From the NCBI RefSeq assembly GCF_004340905.1, contig NZ_SLXD01000002.1, forward strand, positions 186,001-250,000: 64,000 nt of DNA, in the 5' to 3' direction. The notes under the pieces were generated by a model. It searched no databases and was not told the DNA's origin. It saw only the letters and a program-made list of their open reading frames with translations. The position numbers and the translations under genes are program-made. Origin of the DNA: Rubrivivax gelatinosus (GTDB lineage: Bacteria > Pseudomonadota > Gammaproteobacteria > Burkholderiales > Burkholderiaceae_C). Positions 36,121 to 43,224 of the stretch are shown here, piece after piece; the first letter of the stretch is position 1; the number at the start of each line of letters is the position of its first letter.

Positions 36121-36170
36121 GCATCACCTACTAGCAGCGCACACAAAATTGAGATCAAGGGTATCCTGAG

Positions 36171-36815
36171 TTATTCGACCGCCGGAACTCCCAGCGCATT
36201 GAGCGTCGGCGTCGTCATCTGGCCGCTGCGCGGCAGGCCTTTCAGGTTCTGGAAGTACTGCAGTCCCAGCTTGGTTTCGGCGTTCAGTTCGCCGTCGACC
36301 ACGCCACCGTACAGCCCGAGCTGGCGAAGCGCGATCTGCACGCGCATGACCTGCAGCCGGCGTTTCTCCGGATTCGACAGCGGCGCGACATCCGCCGCCG
36401 ACGGGAGCGAAGTAGCCGGCGCCAGCGACGAGCCCGCCCCGGTGCTCTGGCGCTGGCGGGGCTGGGTCGGCTGCACCGAGTTGTCGTAGCGGGTGCCGCC
36501 GTCAGACGGTGTCGTCGGTGTAAGGCTGTCCCCCGACGACGAAGACGACGGCGGCGTGCTCGGCTCGCGATAACTGCCGCTGCTGCCGGAGTAGTGCGAC
36601 GAGTGGCTGGCGTGGCTGGAATGCGATCTGTGGCTGGAGTGCGAACGATGTCCCGCGAACAGGTTCGCGCCTTCCAGGTTGAGCGGTCGCAACGGCACCG
36701 CGGAAGCGTCGTCGCTCGTCACCGGCGCGGCCGCGGCCAAGCTGTCCCCGGTCCGGCCCAGCAGCAGCGGCACGCCGGCGAGGAACAAGGCGATGTCCTT
36801 GACGAAACGGCTCAT
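36171..36815 (-). CDS. hxsA: His-Xaa-Ser repeat protein HxsA
   Basis: 214 residues from ATG 36815 with an AAGGAGGA site. An N-terminal hydrophobic segment (DIALFLAGVPLLLG) acts as signal or anchor. Residues 56-76 are seven tandem His-Xaa-Ser units (HRS, HSS, HRS, HSS, HAS, HSS, HYS), encoded at 36588-36650, followed by Ser/Gly/Pro-rich linker. The C terminus is a peptidoglycan-binding domain (MRVQIALRQLGLYGGVVDGE then TKLGLQYFQNLKG). HxsA is the presumed modified product of the Hxs radical-SAM system, and its modification is not known. The PG-binding domain suggests it ends up in the cell wall. The start overlaps the hxsC stop (ATGA). Confidence 0.88.
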   Translation of the reverse strand: MSRFVKDIALFLAGVPLLLGRTGDSLAAAAPVTSDDASAVPLRPLNLEGANLFAGHRSHSSHRSHSSHASHSSHYSGSSGSYREPSTPPSSSSSGDSLTPTTPSDGGTRYDNSVQPTQPRQRQSTGAGSSLAPATSLPSAADVAPLSNPEKRRLQVMRVQIALRQLGLYGGVVDGELNAETKLGLQYFQNLKGLPRSGQMTTPTLNALGVPAVE

Positions 36816-37768
36816 GTCACTCCTCCTTCGATCGGCCGGATGGCACCCGGCCTCCAGCCTGTTGAGTGCCAGGCGAACAGGCCGCAGCAGCGTTCGGAGA
36901 CCGTACAGCGCTCGCATTCGGCGACGTACTGCTGCTTCCAGTCAGAAATGCTGCGGCTGGCCGAAGGCCACAGACGCTGGGGCAGCGTGCACAGCGGCGT
37001 GTTCATCAGCACGAACGGGATGCGGAAGCGTTCCAGTTCGCGCGTTGCGGCCAGCAGCGTTGAGTGTTCGGCGGCGAGATCCAGTTCGCAGAGAGCGCGG
37101 TTGGCCAGCGCGAAACCGATCGGCTCGCAGGCCATCAGCGCCACTTCGCGCACGAACGGCAGGTTGCGGCCGATGAAGCGGCAGAGTTCGACGAGCACGT
37201 CGAGCACCGGCCGGATCAACACGATGCGCAGTTGCACCGGCTGGCGATGCGCGCGCAACGCCAACAGGCCGGCGACCGTCTCGTCGAAGGCCCCGGGCGC
37301 CTGGACGACGAAGTCGTGCACGAAGTCGGCCGGGCCGTAGAGCGGCACCAGCCAGCTGACACGCGACGGCAGGCCATCGAGCAGCGCCGACGCGAACGCG
37401 GCGTCGCACAACGCGCGGCCGTTGCTCAGGACCTCGATCGAGGTCGACGGGAAACGTTCGCCGATCGCCTGCAGCAGCGCCCGCAGCGGCAGGCCCAGCA
37501 GCAACGGTTCGCCGCCGGTCAGCCCCAGGCTGGCAGGGGCCGAGCGGATCTGGCTCAGCACCTCGAAGGCCTGGTCGACCAGCCAACCGTCGTCCTGCGA
37601 CGTCGGCGGCTGCGAACACATCAGGCAGTGGTTGTTGCAGCGGTTGGTCAGCAGCAACGCGTGATGACGGTCACTCTCGCGGTACAGCACCTCGACGCGG
37701 GAGGACCGCGCGTCACGGCGGACGACGTCGCCTTCGCACGGGGCCTCGCCGGCGTTCAGGCGCCGCAT
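36812..37768 (-). CDS. hxsC: His-Xaa-Ser system radical SAM maturase HxsC
   Basis: 318 residues from ATG 37768 with GAGGAGG seven bases upstream inside hxsB. The radical SAM cluster motif CxxxCxxC is in TNRCNNHCLMCSQPP (about residue 45), the HxsC signature. LGLTGGEPLLLG and SIEVLSNGRAL are typical downstream SAM-binding motifs. Cysteines near the C terminus (CERCTVSERCCGLF) probably bind an auxiliary 4Fe-4S cluster. It should act in the cytoplasm on HxsA before export. It overlaps hxsB by 13 bp and hxsA by 4 bp, so the three are translationally coupled. Confidence 0.9.
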   Translation of the reverse strand: MRRLNAGEAPCEGDVVRRDARSSRVEVLYRESDRHHALLLTNRCNNHCLMCSQPPTSQDDGWLVDQAFEVLSQIRSAPASLGLTGGEPLLLGLPLRALLQAIGERFPSTSIEVLSNGRALCDAAFASALLDGLPSRVSWLVPLYGPADFVHDFVVQAPGAFDETVAGLLALRAHRQPVQLRIVLIRPVLDVLVELCRFIGRNLPFVREVALMACEPIGFALANRALCELDLAAEHSTLLAATRELERFRIPFVLMNTPLCTLPQRLWPSASRSISDWKQQYVAECERCTVSERCCGLFAWHSTGWRPGAIRPIEGGVT

Positions 37769-39249
37769 CGGCTCGCCTCCTCGTGCTGTGGATGCGCCCA
37801 GCGGTGGAACAGGTCGATCAAGTCGGGGTCGGCGGCGTCCAGCCGACGGAACATCGAGTCGAACAGCCGCTGGTGGCGCTGGCAGTGCTCCGTCGTCGCC
37901 GGAGCCACGTCGGGTCGGCCGTGCGCGGCCCAGGCTTCGACCGGATTGGGCGCGCAGAACAGCTGGTAGGCGCAGCGCTGGCAGTCGGGATGCTCGGCGG
38001 TCAGGCTGGCGGCGTGCAAGGCACGCTGGACGCCCGAAGACAGCAAGTCGCTCAAGCGTTCGCCGATGCGGCCCAAGCGCAGCGACGGGTCGCCGGTGGC
38101 CGCCAGCATGCGCGCTTCGTCGCTGGGGTAGACGTAGCCGTCGTGGTTGTAGACGAGCACGCTGGAGCCGGCGCCGCAGGGGCTCTGCAGGTCGACGAAG
38201 CCGCTGTCGAACGGCGACAGGATCTTGTTGAGCAGGATGCCGGCGTAGACCTCGCGCATCGGCACGCCGCGGCGGTTCCATTCAATGACGCGGTCCAGGC
38301 CGCGCTGGTAGAACGCCTCGAAACGTTCGAGCGAATAACCGAGGCGCGCCTGGTTGCGTTTAGCGAAGCCGTAGGAACTCAAGGGCCGCAGGAAAACGTC
38401 GTGCAGCCCGAGCTCGGCGTACTCATCGACGATCGCTTCGGGGTGCGACAGCGAGTGCGGCGTCGTCGTCATCAAGGCCGAGACGCAGTCGGGATGAATG
38501 CGCTCACGCGCCAGTCGAATGCCGGCCACGGTGCGTCGGTACGAATCGCGCCCCGGTGTCGGCCGGTTTCTGTCGTGCAGCCAGGACGGCCCGTCGATGC
38601 TCGTCGACAGGAAGACGCCGTAATCACACAGGAAGTCGCAGAGCCCGGCATCGAGCTGATGGAGCGTGCTGGCGACGACGAAACGCAGATGGCGCCCTTC
38701 GCCGCGGTTGCGATCGTGGATGCGACGCACCGCGCGTTCGACGAGGTCGGGCCGCAGCAAGGGGTCGCCGCCCTGGAACTCGATCGTCAACGTCGGGCTC
38801 GTGCTCTCGAACACCGTGTCGCAGGCCGCATCGAGATCGCGTTCTTCGATCGTGAAACCCGCCCCCTCGCGCGAGCGGCTCACCTGGCAGTAGCCGCAGC
38901 TGTGCCCGCACTGCAGCGTCGTCACCAGGATGTGCAGCGACGGGCCGGCCAGCACCGTCTCGCGTTTGGCCGCCTGCAGCGAACGCGCCAAGCGTCGCAT
39001 GCCGGGCGAAGGCGCTTTGGCGAGCAGCAGGAAACGCGACTTCAGCGAGGCCTGCAGCGGCAACGGCAGCGACGACGCATCACCTTCTGCGGCCTGCCAC
39101 TGCGCGGAACTCAGCAGTTGGTGGTCGCCGGTACGCGAGACGGCGACGAAACGATCGTCACCCAGTTCCCGCACCGCGACCGGTGCAAACACCGAGGCAT
39201 AGTAGGACTCGGCGTTCACGACGCCGAGCCGGCAATGCCGGGATGCCAC
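37756..39249 (-). CDS. hxsB: His-Xaa-Ser system radical SAM maturase HxsB
   Basis: Up to 497 residues from a GTG at 39249; a GTG at 39219 is an alternative, and neither has a clear ribosome site. The SAM-cluster motif is LQCGHSCGYCQVSR (about residue 115), followed by IEFQGGDPLLRPDL and STSIDGPSWLHDRNRP. A C-terminal SPASM-like set of cysteines (SPCGAGSSVLVYN, CQRCAYQLFC, HCQRHQ) marks a peptide-modifying maturase. The N-terminal ~100 residues (VFAPVAVRELGDDRFVAVSRTGDHQLL) resemble the precursor-engaging region of such enzymes. It opens the hxsB-hxsC-hxsA operon. No hxsD is found upstream. Confidence 0.9.
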   Translation of the reverse strand: MASRHCRLGVVNAESYYASVFAPVAVRELGDDRFVAVSRTGDHQLLSSAQWQAAEGDASSLPLPLQASLKSRFLLLAKAPSPGMRRLARSLQAAKRETVLAGPSLHILVTTLQCGHSCGYCQVSRSREGAGFTIEERDLDAACDTVFESTSPTLTIEFQGGDPLLRPDLVERAVRRIHDRNRGEGRHLRFVVASTLHQLDAGLCDFLCDYGVFLSTSIDGPSWLHDRNRPTPGRDSYRRTVAGIRLARERIHPDCVSALMTTTPHSLSHPEAIVDEYAELGLHDVFLRPLSSYGFAKRNQARLGYSLERFEAFYQRGLDRVIEWNRRGVPMREVYAGILLNKILSPFDSGFVDLQSPCGAGSSVLVYNHDGYVYPSDEARMLAATGDPSLRLGRIGERLSDLLSSGVQRALHAASLTAEHPDCQRCAYQLFCAPNPVEAWAAHGRPDVAPATTEHCQRHQRLFDSMFRRLDAADPDLIDLFHRWAHPQHEEASRCGA

Positions 39250-39391
39250 GGTGATGGTGTCCAGGGCCGATCACCGGCGAATGCAGCAGCCGCGATATAG
39301 ACCCTTCCGTTCATGGCGACATGATGTCACCAACGGTAAACGGACCGCGCCTCCGAGCCCCGACCTGGGGGGCAGCATCGATCGTCAGCGG
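39250..39391 (-). promoter_or_regulatory. Upstream region of the hxs operon
   Basis: This 142-bp gap between aidB and hxsB holds a TATATC on the minus strand (39299-39294) that could be a -10 element 45 bp before the GTG at 39249. No good -35 is seen. The only ORF is a 33-codon one from ATG 39316, which lacks a ribosome site and shows no resemblance to HxsD. Confidence 0.3.
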
Positions 39392-41044
39392 CTACAACAC
39401 CGGCATCGCCCGCGCGACGATCGCCGCCGCATCGGCCCCACGCGGCAGCGTGCCGTACTGGCGCGCACCGCCGCCGTCCAAGCGTGACGCGCAGAAGGCG
39501 TCGGCCACCGCCGCCGGGGCGTGGCGCAGCAGCAGCGAGGCCTGCAGCGCCAGCGCCATGCGGTCGACGAGGCCGCGGGCGCGGAACTCCAGGTCGGAGA
39601 GGTCGGTGAACTCGTCCTGCAGCGCCGCCACCCAGCGGTCGAGCCGGCGGTCGGCGCCACGCGAGCGCGCCAGCTCGGCGAAGAAGGCGTGCAGCGCCGC
39701 CGGCGCCTTCTGGGCGGCGCGCAGCATGTCCAGGCACTGCACGTTGCCGCTGCCTTCCCAGATCGCGTTGACCGGCGCCTCGCGGTACAGCCGCGGGAAG
39801 GGGCTGTCTTCCATCACGCCGCTGCCGCCGATGCATTCCATCGCCTCGGCCGCGTGGGCCGCCGTGCGCTTGCAGACCCAGTACTTGCCGATCGCCGTGC
39901 CCAGGCGCAGCAGCGCCTGCTCGTGGGCGTCGCCGGGGGCGTCCATCGCACGCGCCAGGCGCATCGTCAGCGCCAGCGAGGCTTCGCTCTCCAGCGCCAG
40001 GTCGGCAAGCACGTTCTTCATCAGCGGCTGCTCGGCCAGGCGACGGCCGAAAGCCGAGCGCAGCGTCGTGTGATGCAGCGCCAGCACCGTGGCAGCGCGC
40101 TGGCCGGCGCTGGAGCCGACCATGCAGTCGAAACGCGTGCAGGCGACCATCTCGATGATCGTGCGCACGCCGCGGCCTTCGTCGCCGACGCGCCAGGCGA
40201 GCGCGCCGCGCAGCTCGGTCTCGCTGCTGGCGTTGGCGACATTGCCCATCTTGCGTTTCAGCCGCACCAGCTGCAGCGGGTTCTTCGTGCCGTCGGGCCG
40301 CCAGCGCGGCAGCAGGAAACAGCTCAGCCCGCCCGGTGCCTGGGCCAGCACGAGGAAGGCGTCGCACATCGGCGCCGAGACGAAGTACTTGTGGCCGACG
40401 AGTTCGTAGACGCCGCCGGCGCCGGCCGGCCGTGCCTGGGTGGTGTTCGCGCGCACGTCCGAGCCGCCCTGCTTCTCGGTCATCGCCATGCCGATGGTGA
40501 CGCCGGCCTTCTGGGCGTCGGGCACGTTGCGCGGGTCGTAGACGCGTGCGGTGATGCGCGGCAGCCAGGCCTCGGCCAGCGCCGGCGTCGTGCGCAGCGT
40601 CGGCACCGAGGCGAAAGTCATCGTCACCGGGCAGCCGTGGCCGGCCTCGACCTGGCTCTGTAGATAGAACTGGGCCGCGCGGGCGACGTTGGCGCCCGCG
40701 CGCGGCGCGGTGTGCGGCGCCGAATGCAGCCCGTGTTCGATCGCCGTGCGCATCAGCTCGTGGTACGCGGGGTGGAAACGCACGAGGTCGACACGGCGGC
40801 CGAAACGGTCGTGGGTGTCGAGCTCGGGCGGGTGGCGGTTGGCCTCGGCGCCCAGTTCGCGGTAGGCGGCGGCGCCGGTCAGGCGGCCGAAGTCACTCAG
40901 CTCGTCGTCGGCCCAGGCCGCGCCTTCGCGCACGACGGCTTCGACCAGCGCCGCGTCGCTGCGGTAGGCGTCGTGGTCGGGCAGCTCGGCGCCGACGTTG
41001 AAGACCTCGTGGGTCTCGGCCAGTGCGCTGTGGTTCGTGTTCAT
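39392..41044 (-). CDS. aidB: AidB-like acyl-CoA dehydrogenase
   Basis: 550 residues from ATG 41044. Similarity to E. coli AidB is strong by eye: HEVFNVGAELPDHDAY near the start, FHPAYHELM, QVEAGHGCPVTMTFA, GMAMTEKQGGSDVRANTT, KRKMGNVANASSE and LYREAPVNAIWEGSGNVQCLD. AidB is an FAD flavoprotein of the acyl-CoA dehydrogenase family that binds DNA and is induced on alkylation stress in E. coli; related proteins are true isovaleryl-CoA-type dehydrogenases. It overlaps the upstream PaaX-type repressor by four bases, so it may be controlled by a CoA thioester. Confidence 0.88.
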   Translation of the reverse strand: MNTNHSALAETHEVFNVGAELPDHDAYRSDAALVEAVVREGAAWADDELSDFGRLTGAAAYRELGAEANRHPPELDTHDRFGRRVDLVRFHPAYHELMRTAIEHGLHSAPHTAPRAGANVARAAQFYLQSQVEAGHGCPVTMTFASVPTLRTTPALAEAWLPRITARVYDPRNVPDAQKAGVTIGMAMTEKQGGSDVRANTTQARPAGAGGVYELVGHKYFVSAPMCDAFLVLAQAPGGLSCFLLPRWRPDGTKNPLQLVRLKRKMGNVANASSETELRGALAWRVGDEGRGVRTIIEMVACTRFDCMVGSSAGQRAATVLALHHTTLRSAFGRRLAEQPLMKNVLADLALESEASLALTMRLARAMDAPGDAHEQALLRLGTAIGKYWVCKRTAAHAAEAMECIGGSGVMEDSPFPRLYREAPVNAIWEGSGNVQCLDMLRAAQKAPAALHAFFAELARSRGADRRLDRWVAALQDEFTDLSDLEFRARGLVDRMALALQASLLLRHAPAAVADAFCASRLDGGGARQYGTLPRGADAAAIVARAMPVL

Positions 41045-41877
41045 CGGCGGATCTCCTCGGGTTCGGCAGCGCGGGCGGCGCGTGATCGGGCCAGGAAGCC
41101 CTGCCAGAGGGCCTGGCCGGCGGCATCGAAACGTTCGACGGTGCGCACGTAGCGCGCCCGGGCCTCGGCGTCGACCAGCGGCGCCGGCAGCAGCGGGTCG
41201 AAGACCAGGCGGCGGATCGCCTCGCCGCCGAGTTCGAAGGATTCACGCGCCGCCTGCTCGAGCGCCAGGCCGGGCGCGGCGTCCAGCCAGGCGGCGAGCC
41301 GCGCCGTGCCGTCGCGGTAGCCGGCGTCCAGCGCCGCGGTGTCCCAGAGCGAGCAGGCGCGCGCGCTGTCGGCGGCCGACAGCCCGCCGATCACGAACAC
41401 CGTGCCGGCGGCGGCGCCGTCGGGCAGCAGCGCCGCCAGGCGCTCGCGCAGGGTCTCGACGCCGCCAACCAGGTTGGCGGGCCGCAGGTGCAGGCCGCGT
41501 TCGAACTCGGCCAGGCCGAGCAGGCCGAAAGCGCGCTCCCGCGCGCGCAGCGCCGGCCGGTCGCTGCGGCCGGCGGCGCCGACGTGCACCGCGAGCCACT
41601 CGCCCTGCCAGTCGACGAGGCGTTCGGGCAGCCGTTGCCAGGCCAGCACCGCGTCGGCCAGCGGCCGGGCCACCGGCCCCAGCGCGTAGTGCCCGCGTGC
41701 CGGCGACACCAGCAGGCCGGCCGCGGCAGCGCGTGTCAGCGCGACCCGCACGGCGTTCTCCGGCAGGCCGAACAGCGCGGCGGCGGCCAGCAGTTCAGGC
41801 ACCGCCAGCGCGTTGTCGCCGCCGCGTTCGGCGCCGAGCAGCAGGCTGAGGATCAGCGATCGGGGATCGGCGGGCAT
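41041..41877 (-). CDS. PaaX-family transcriptional repressor
   Basis: 278 residues from ATG 41877. The N-terminal winged helix (SLILSLLLGAE, AAALFGLPENAVRVALTRAAAAGLLVSPARGHYAL) and the middle/C-terminal PaaX domains (ERLVDWQGEWLAVHVG, LRARERAFGLLGLAEFERGLHLRPANL) are clear. PaaX repressors respond to aryl-CoA ligands such as phenylacetyl-CoA. It precedes and overlaps aidB, so it likely controls the aidB pair and itself. No paa catabolic genes are nearby. Confidence 0.88.
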   Translation of the reverse strand: MPADPRSLILSLLLGAERGGDNALAVPELLAAAALFGLPENAVRVALTRAAAAGLLVSPARGHYALGPVARPLADAVLAWQRLPERLVDWQGEWLAVHVGAAGRSDRPALRARERAFGLLGLAEFERGLHLRPANLVGGVETLRERLAALLPDGAAAGTVFVIGGLSAADSARACSLWDTAALDAGYRDGTARLAAWLDAAPGLALEQAARESFELGGEAIRRLVFDPLLPAPLVDAEARARYVRTVERFDAAGQALWQGFLARSRAARAAEPEEIRR

Positions 41878-41885
41878 GGCACGAC

Positions 41886-41922
41886 ATTACGCGTGACGAC
41901 AGATATCGCCTATCGACGTAAT
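41886..41922. promoter_or_regulatory. Inverted repeat upstream of paaX-aidB
   Basis: ATTACG (41886-41891) and CGTAAT (41917-41922) are exact inverted copies with centres 31 bp apart, about three helical turns, just upstream of the PaaX start at 41877. The spacer has an AT-richer core with ATATCGCCTATCG. This is a candidate PaaX operator. Confidence 0.4.
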
Positions 41923-41947
41923 CCCGGCCATCAGTACATCACGCTCA

Positions 41948-41973
41948 TGCACGTTTGTATTCTTGTTTGTGCA
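41948..41973. promoter_or_regulatory. Candidate DeoR operator
   Basis: TGCAC (41948-41952) and GTGCA (41969-41973) form an inverted repeat with centres 21 bp apart, enclosing two direct GTTTGT copies (41953-41958 and 41965-41970, 12 bp apart). It ends 17 bp before the DeoR ATG, and repeated TTTGT-like units are common in DeoR operators. Confidence 0.4.
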
Positions 41974-41989
41974 CGATTATGCTCAACAC

Positions 41990-42760
41990 ATGAAAGCCAA
42001 CGACGTCCCCCTTGCCCGCCGCGACCTCATCGCCGCCCGCCTGGCCGCCGGCCAGGGTGTCGCCGCCGCGGCGCTGGCCGCCGAATTCTCCGTCTCCGAA
42101 GACGCCATCCGCCGCGACCTGCGGGCGCTGGCGGCCGAGGGCCGCTGCCGACGCGTCTACGGCGGCGCCTTGCCGCCCGCCCCGGGCGGCCTGCCGATGG
42201 CCGCCCGCAGCAGCGTCGACATCGTGCGCAAACGTGCACTGGCACGCGCGGCGGCCGCCACCGTGCGCCGCGGCGAGCTGCTGTTCCTCGACAACGGCAG
42301 CACCAACCTCGCGCTCGCCGAACTGCTGCCCGAGGACCACGAACTCACCGTGGCGACGAACTCGGTCGACATCGCCGCGGCGCTGCTGCGCCGCGCGGAC
42401 CTGCGTCTGCTGCTGATCGGCGGCGTCGTCGATCCGACGGTCGGGGGTTGCGTCGACGCCACCGCGCTGCTGGCGCTGCAGCGCCTGGACATCGCCCGCG
42501 CCTTCGTCGGCGCCTGCGCGATCTCGGCCGAGACCGGCGCCTGCGCGCACGACGCGGCCGACGCCGAGTTCAAACGCGCCCTGCTCGCCGCCAGCCGCGA
42601 ACGCCTGGTGCTGGTGACGAACGACAAGCTCGGCAGCCGCGCCCCGCACCGTTTCGGCACGCTGCAGGCGCTGGGCACGGTGGTCGTCGAGCACGACGCC
42701 GACACCACCGCGCTGGCCGCCGCCGGCGCCACGGTCCAGCGCGCCGACGCACCCGTGTGA
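41990..42760 (+). CDS. DeoR-family transcriptional regulator
   Basis: 256 residues from ATG 41990; an ATG-like start at 41963 would add nine poorly fitting residues. The helix-turn-helix is ARRDLIAARLAAGQGVAAAALAAEFSVSEDAIRRDLRALAAEGRCRRVYGGAL, the standard DeoR N terminus with the RRDL and YGGA landmarks. The sugar-phosphate-sensing domain follows (GELLFLDNGSTNLALAELLP, FVGACAISAETGAC, LVTNDKLG). It usually represses sugar metabolism genes. Its downstream partner here is a VOC protein 20 bp away. Confidence 0.92.
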   Translation: MKANDVPLARRDLIAARLAAGQGVAAAALAAEFSVSEDAIRRDLRALAAEGRCRRVYGGALPPAPGGLPMAARSSVDIVRKRALARAAAATVRRGELLFLDNGSTNLALAELLPEDHELTVATNSVDIAAALLRRADLRLLLIGGVVDPTVGGCVDATALLALQRLDIARAFVGACAISAETGACAHDAADAEFKRALLAASRERLVLVTNDKLGSRAPHRFGTLQALGTVVVEHDADTTALAAAGATVQRADAPV

Positions 42761-42780
42761 GCTCTCACCGGAGACTCCCG

Positions 42781-43164
42781 ATGCCCCTCGCCCACGTCGC
42801 CCTCTGGACCCGCGACCTCGACGCTTCGGCCGCCTTCTGGCAACGCCTGTTCGGCGCTTCGATCGCCCCGCCCTACCGCAGCGAACGCCGGCCGGGTTTC
42901 GTCTCGGTCTTCGCGACGCTGCCCGGCGATGCGCTGCGGCTGGAGCTGATGAGCGCGCCCTGGCTGGCCGACGCGCCCGCCGGCGACGCCGTCGGCTGGG
43001 ACCACGTCGCGATCTCGCTCGGCGACGCGGCGGCCGTCGATGCGCTGGCGACGCTGTGTGCGTCCGAAGGCTGCCTGCTCTCGGCGCCGCGCAGGACCGG
43101 CGACGGCTTCTACGAAGCGGTGATCGAGACGCCGGACGGCACACGCGTCGAAGTCACGGCCTGA
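42781..43164 (+). CDS. VOC-family (glyoxalase/bleomycin-resistance fold) protein
   Basis: 127 residues from ATG 42781 with a GGAG site in the gap to deoR. The two beta-alpha-beta-beta-beta halves are readable: LAHVALWTRDLDASAAFWQRLFGA and WDHVAISLGDAAAVDALATLCASEGC, ending ETPDGTRVEV. The metal-binding positions (His in HVALW, Glu in RLEL, His in WDHVAIS, Glu in RVEV) are kept, as in glyoxalase I-like enzymes. The substrate is unknown. Probably co-transcribed with the DeoR gene. Confidence 0.85.
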   Translation: MPLAHVALWTRDLDASAAFWQRLFGASIAPPYRSERRPGFVSVFATLPGDALRLELMSAPWLADAPAGDAVGWDHVAISLGDAAAVDALATLCASEGCLLSAPRRTGDGFYEAVIETPDGTRVEVTA

Positions 43165-43170
43165 AACGAC

Positions 43171-43193
43171 GAGCCCCGCACGCGGCGGGGCTC
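43171..43193. terminator. Bidirectional hairpin terminator between VOC and phosphatase genes
   Basis: GAGCCCCGC (43171-43179), a five-base loop and GCGGGGCTC (43185-43193) make a perfect nine-base-pair stem between two converging genes. T-tracts are weak on both sides. Confidence 0.65.
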
Positions 43194-43224
43194 CTGCGGC
43201 GCAACAGCCGCGCTCAGCCGGGCA

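Noticed and set aside
39215..39316. 33-codon ORF upstream of hxsB as a possible hxsD
   Set aside because: Far too short, no ribosome site and no resemblance to HxsD. The candidate hxsB promoter lies inside it.
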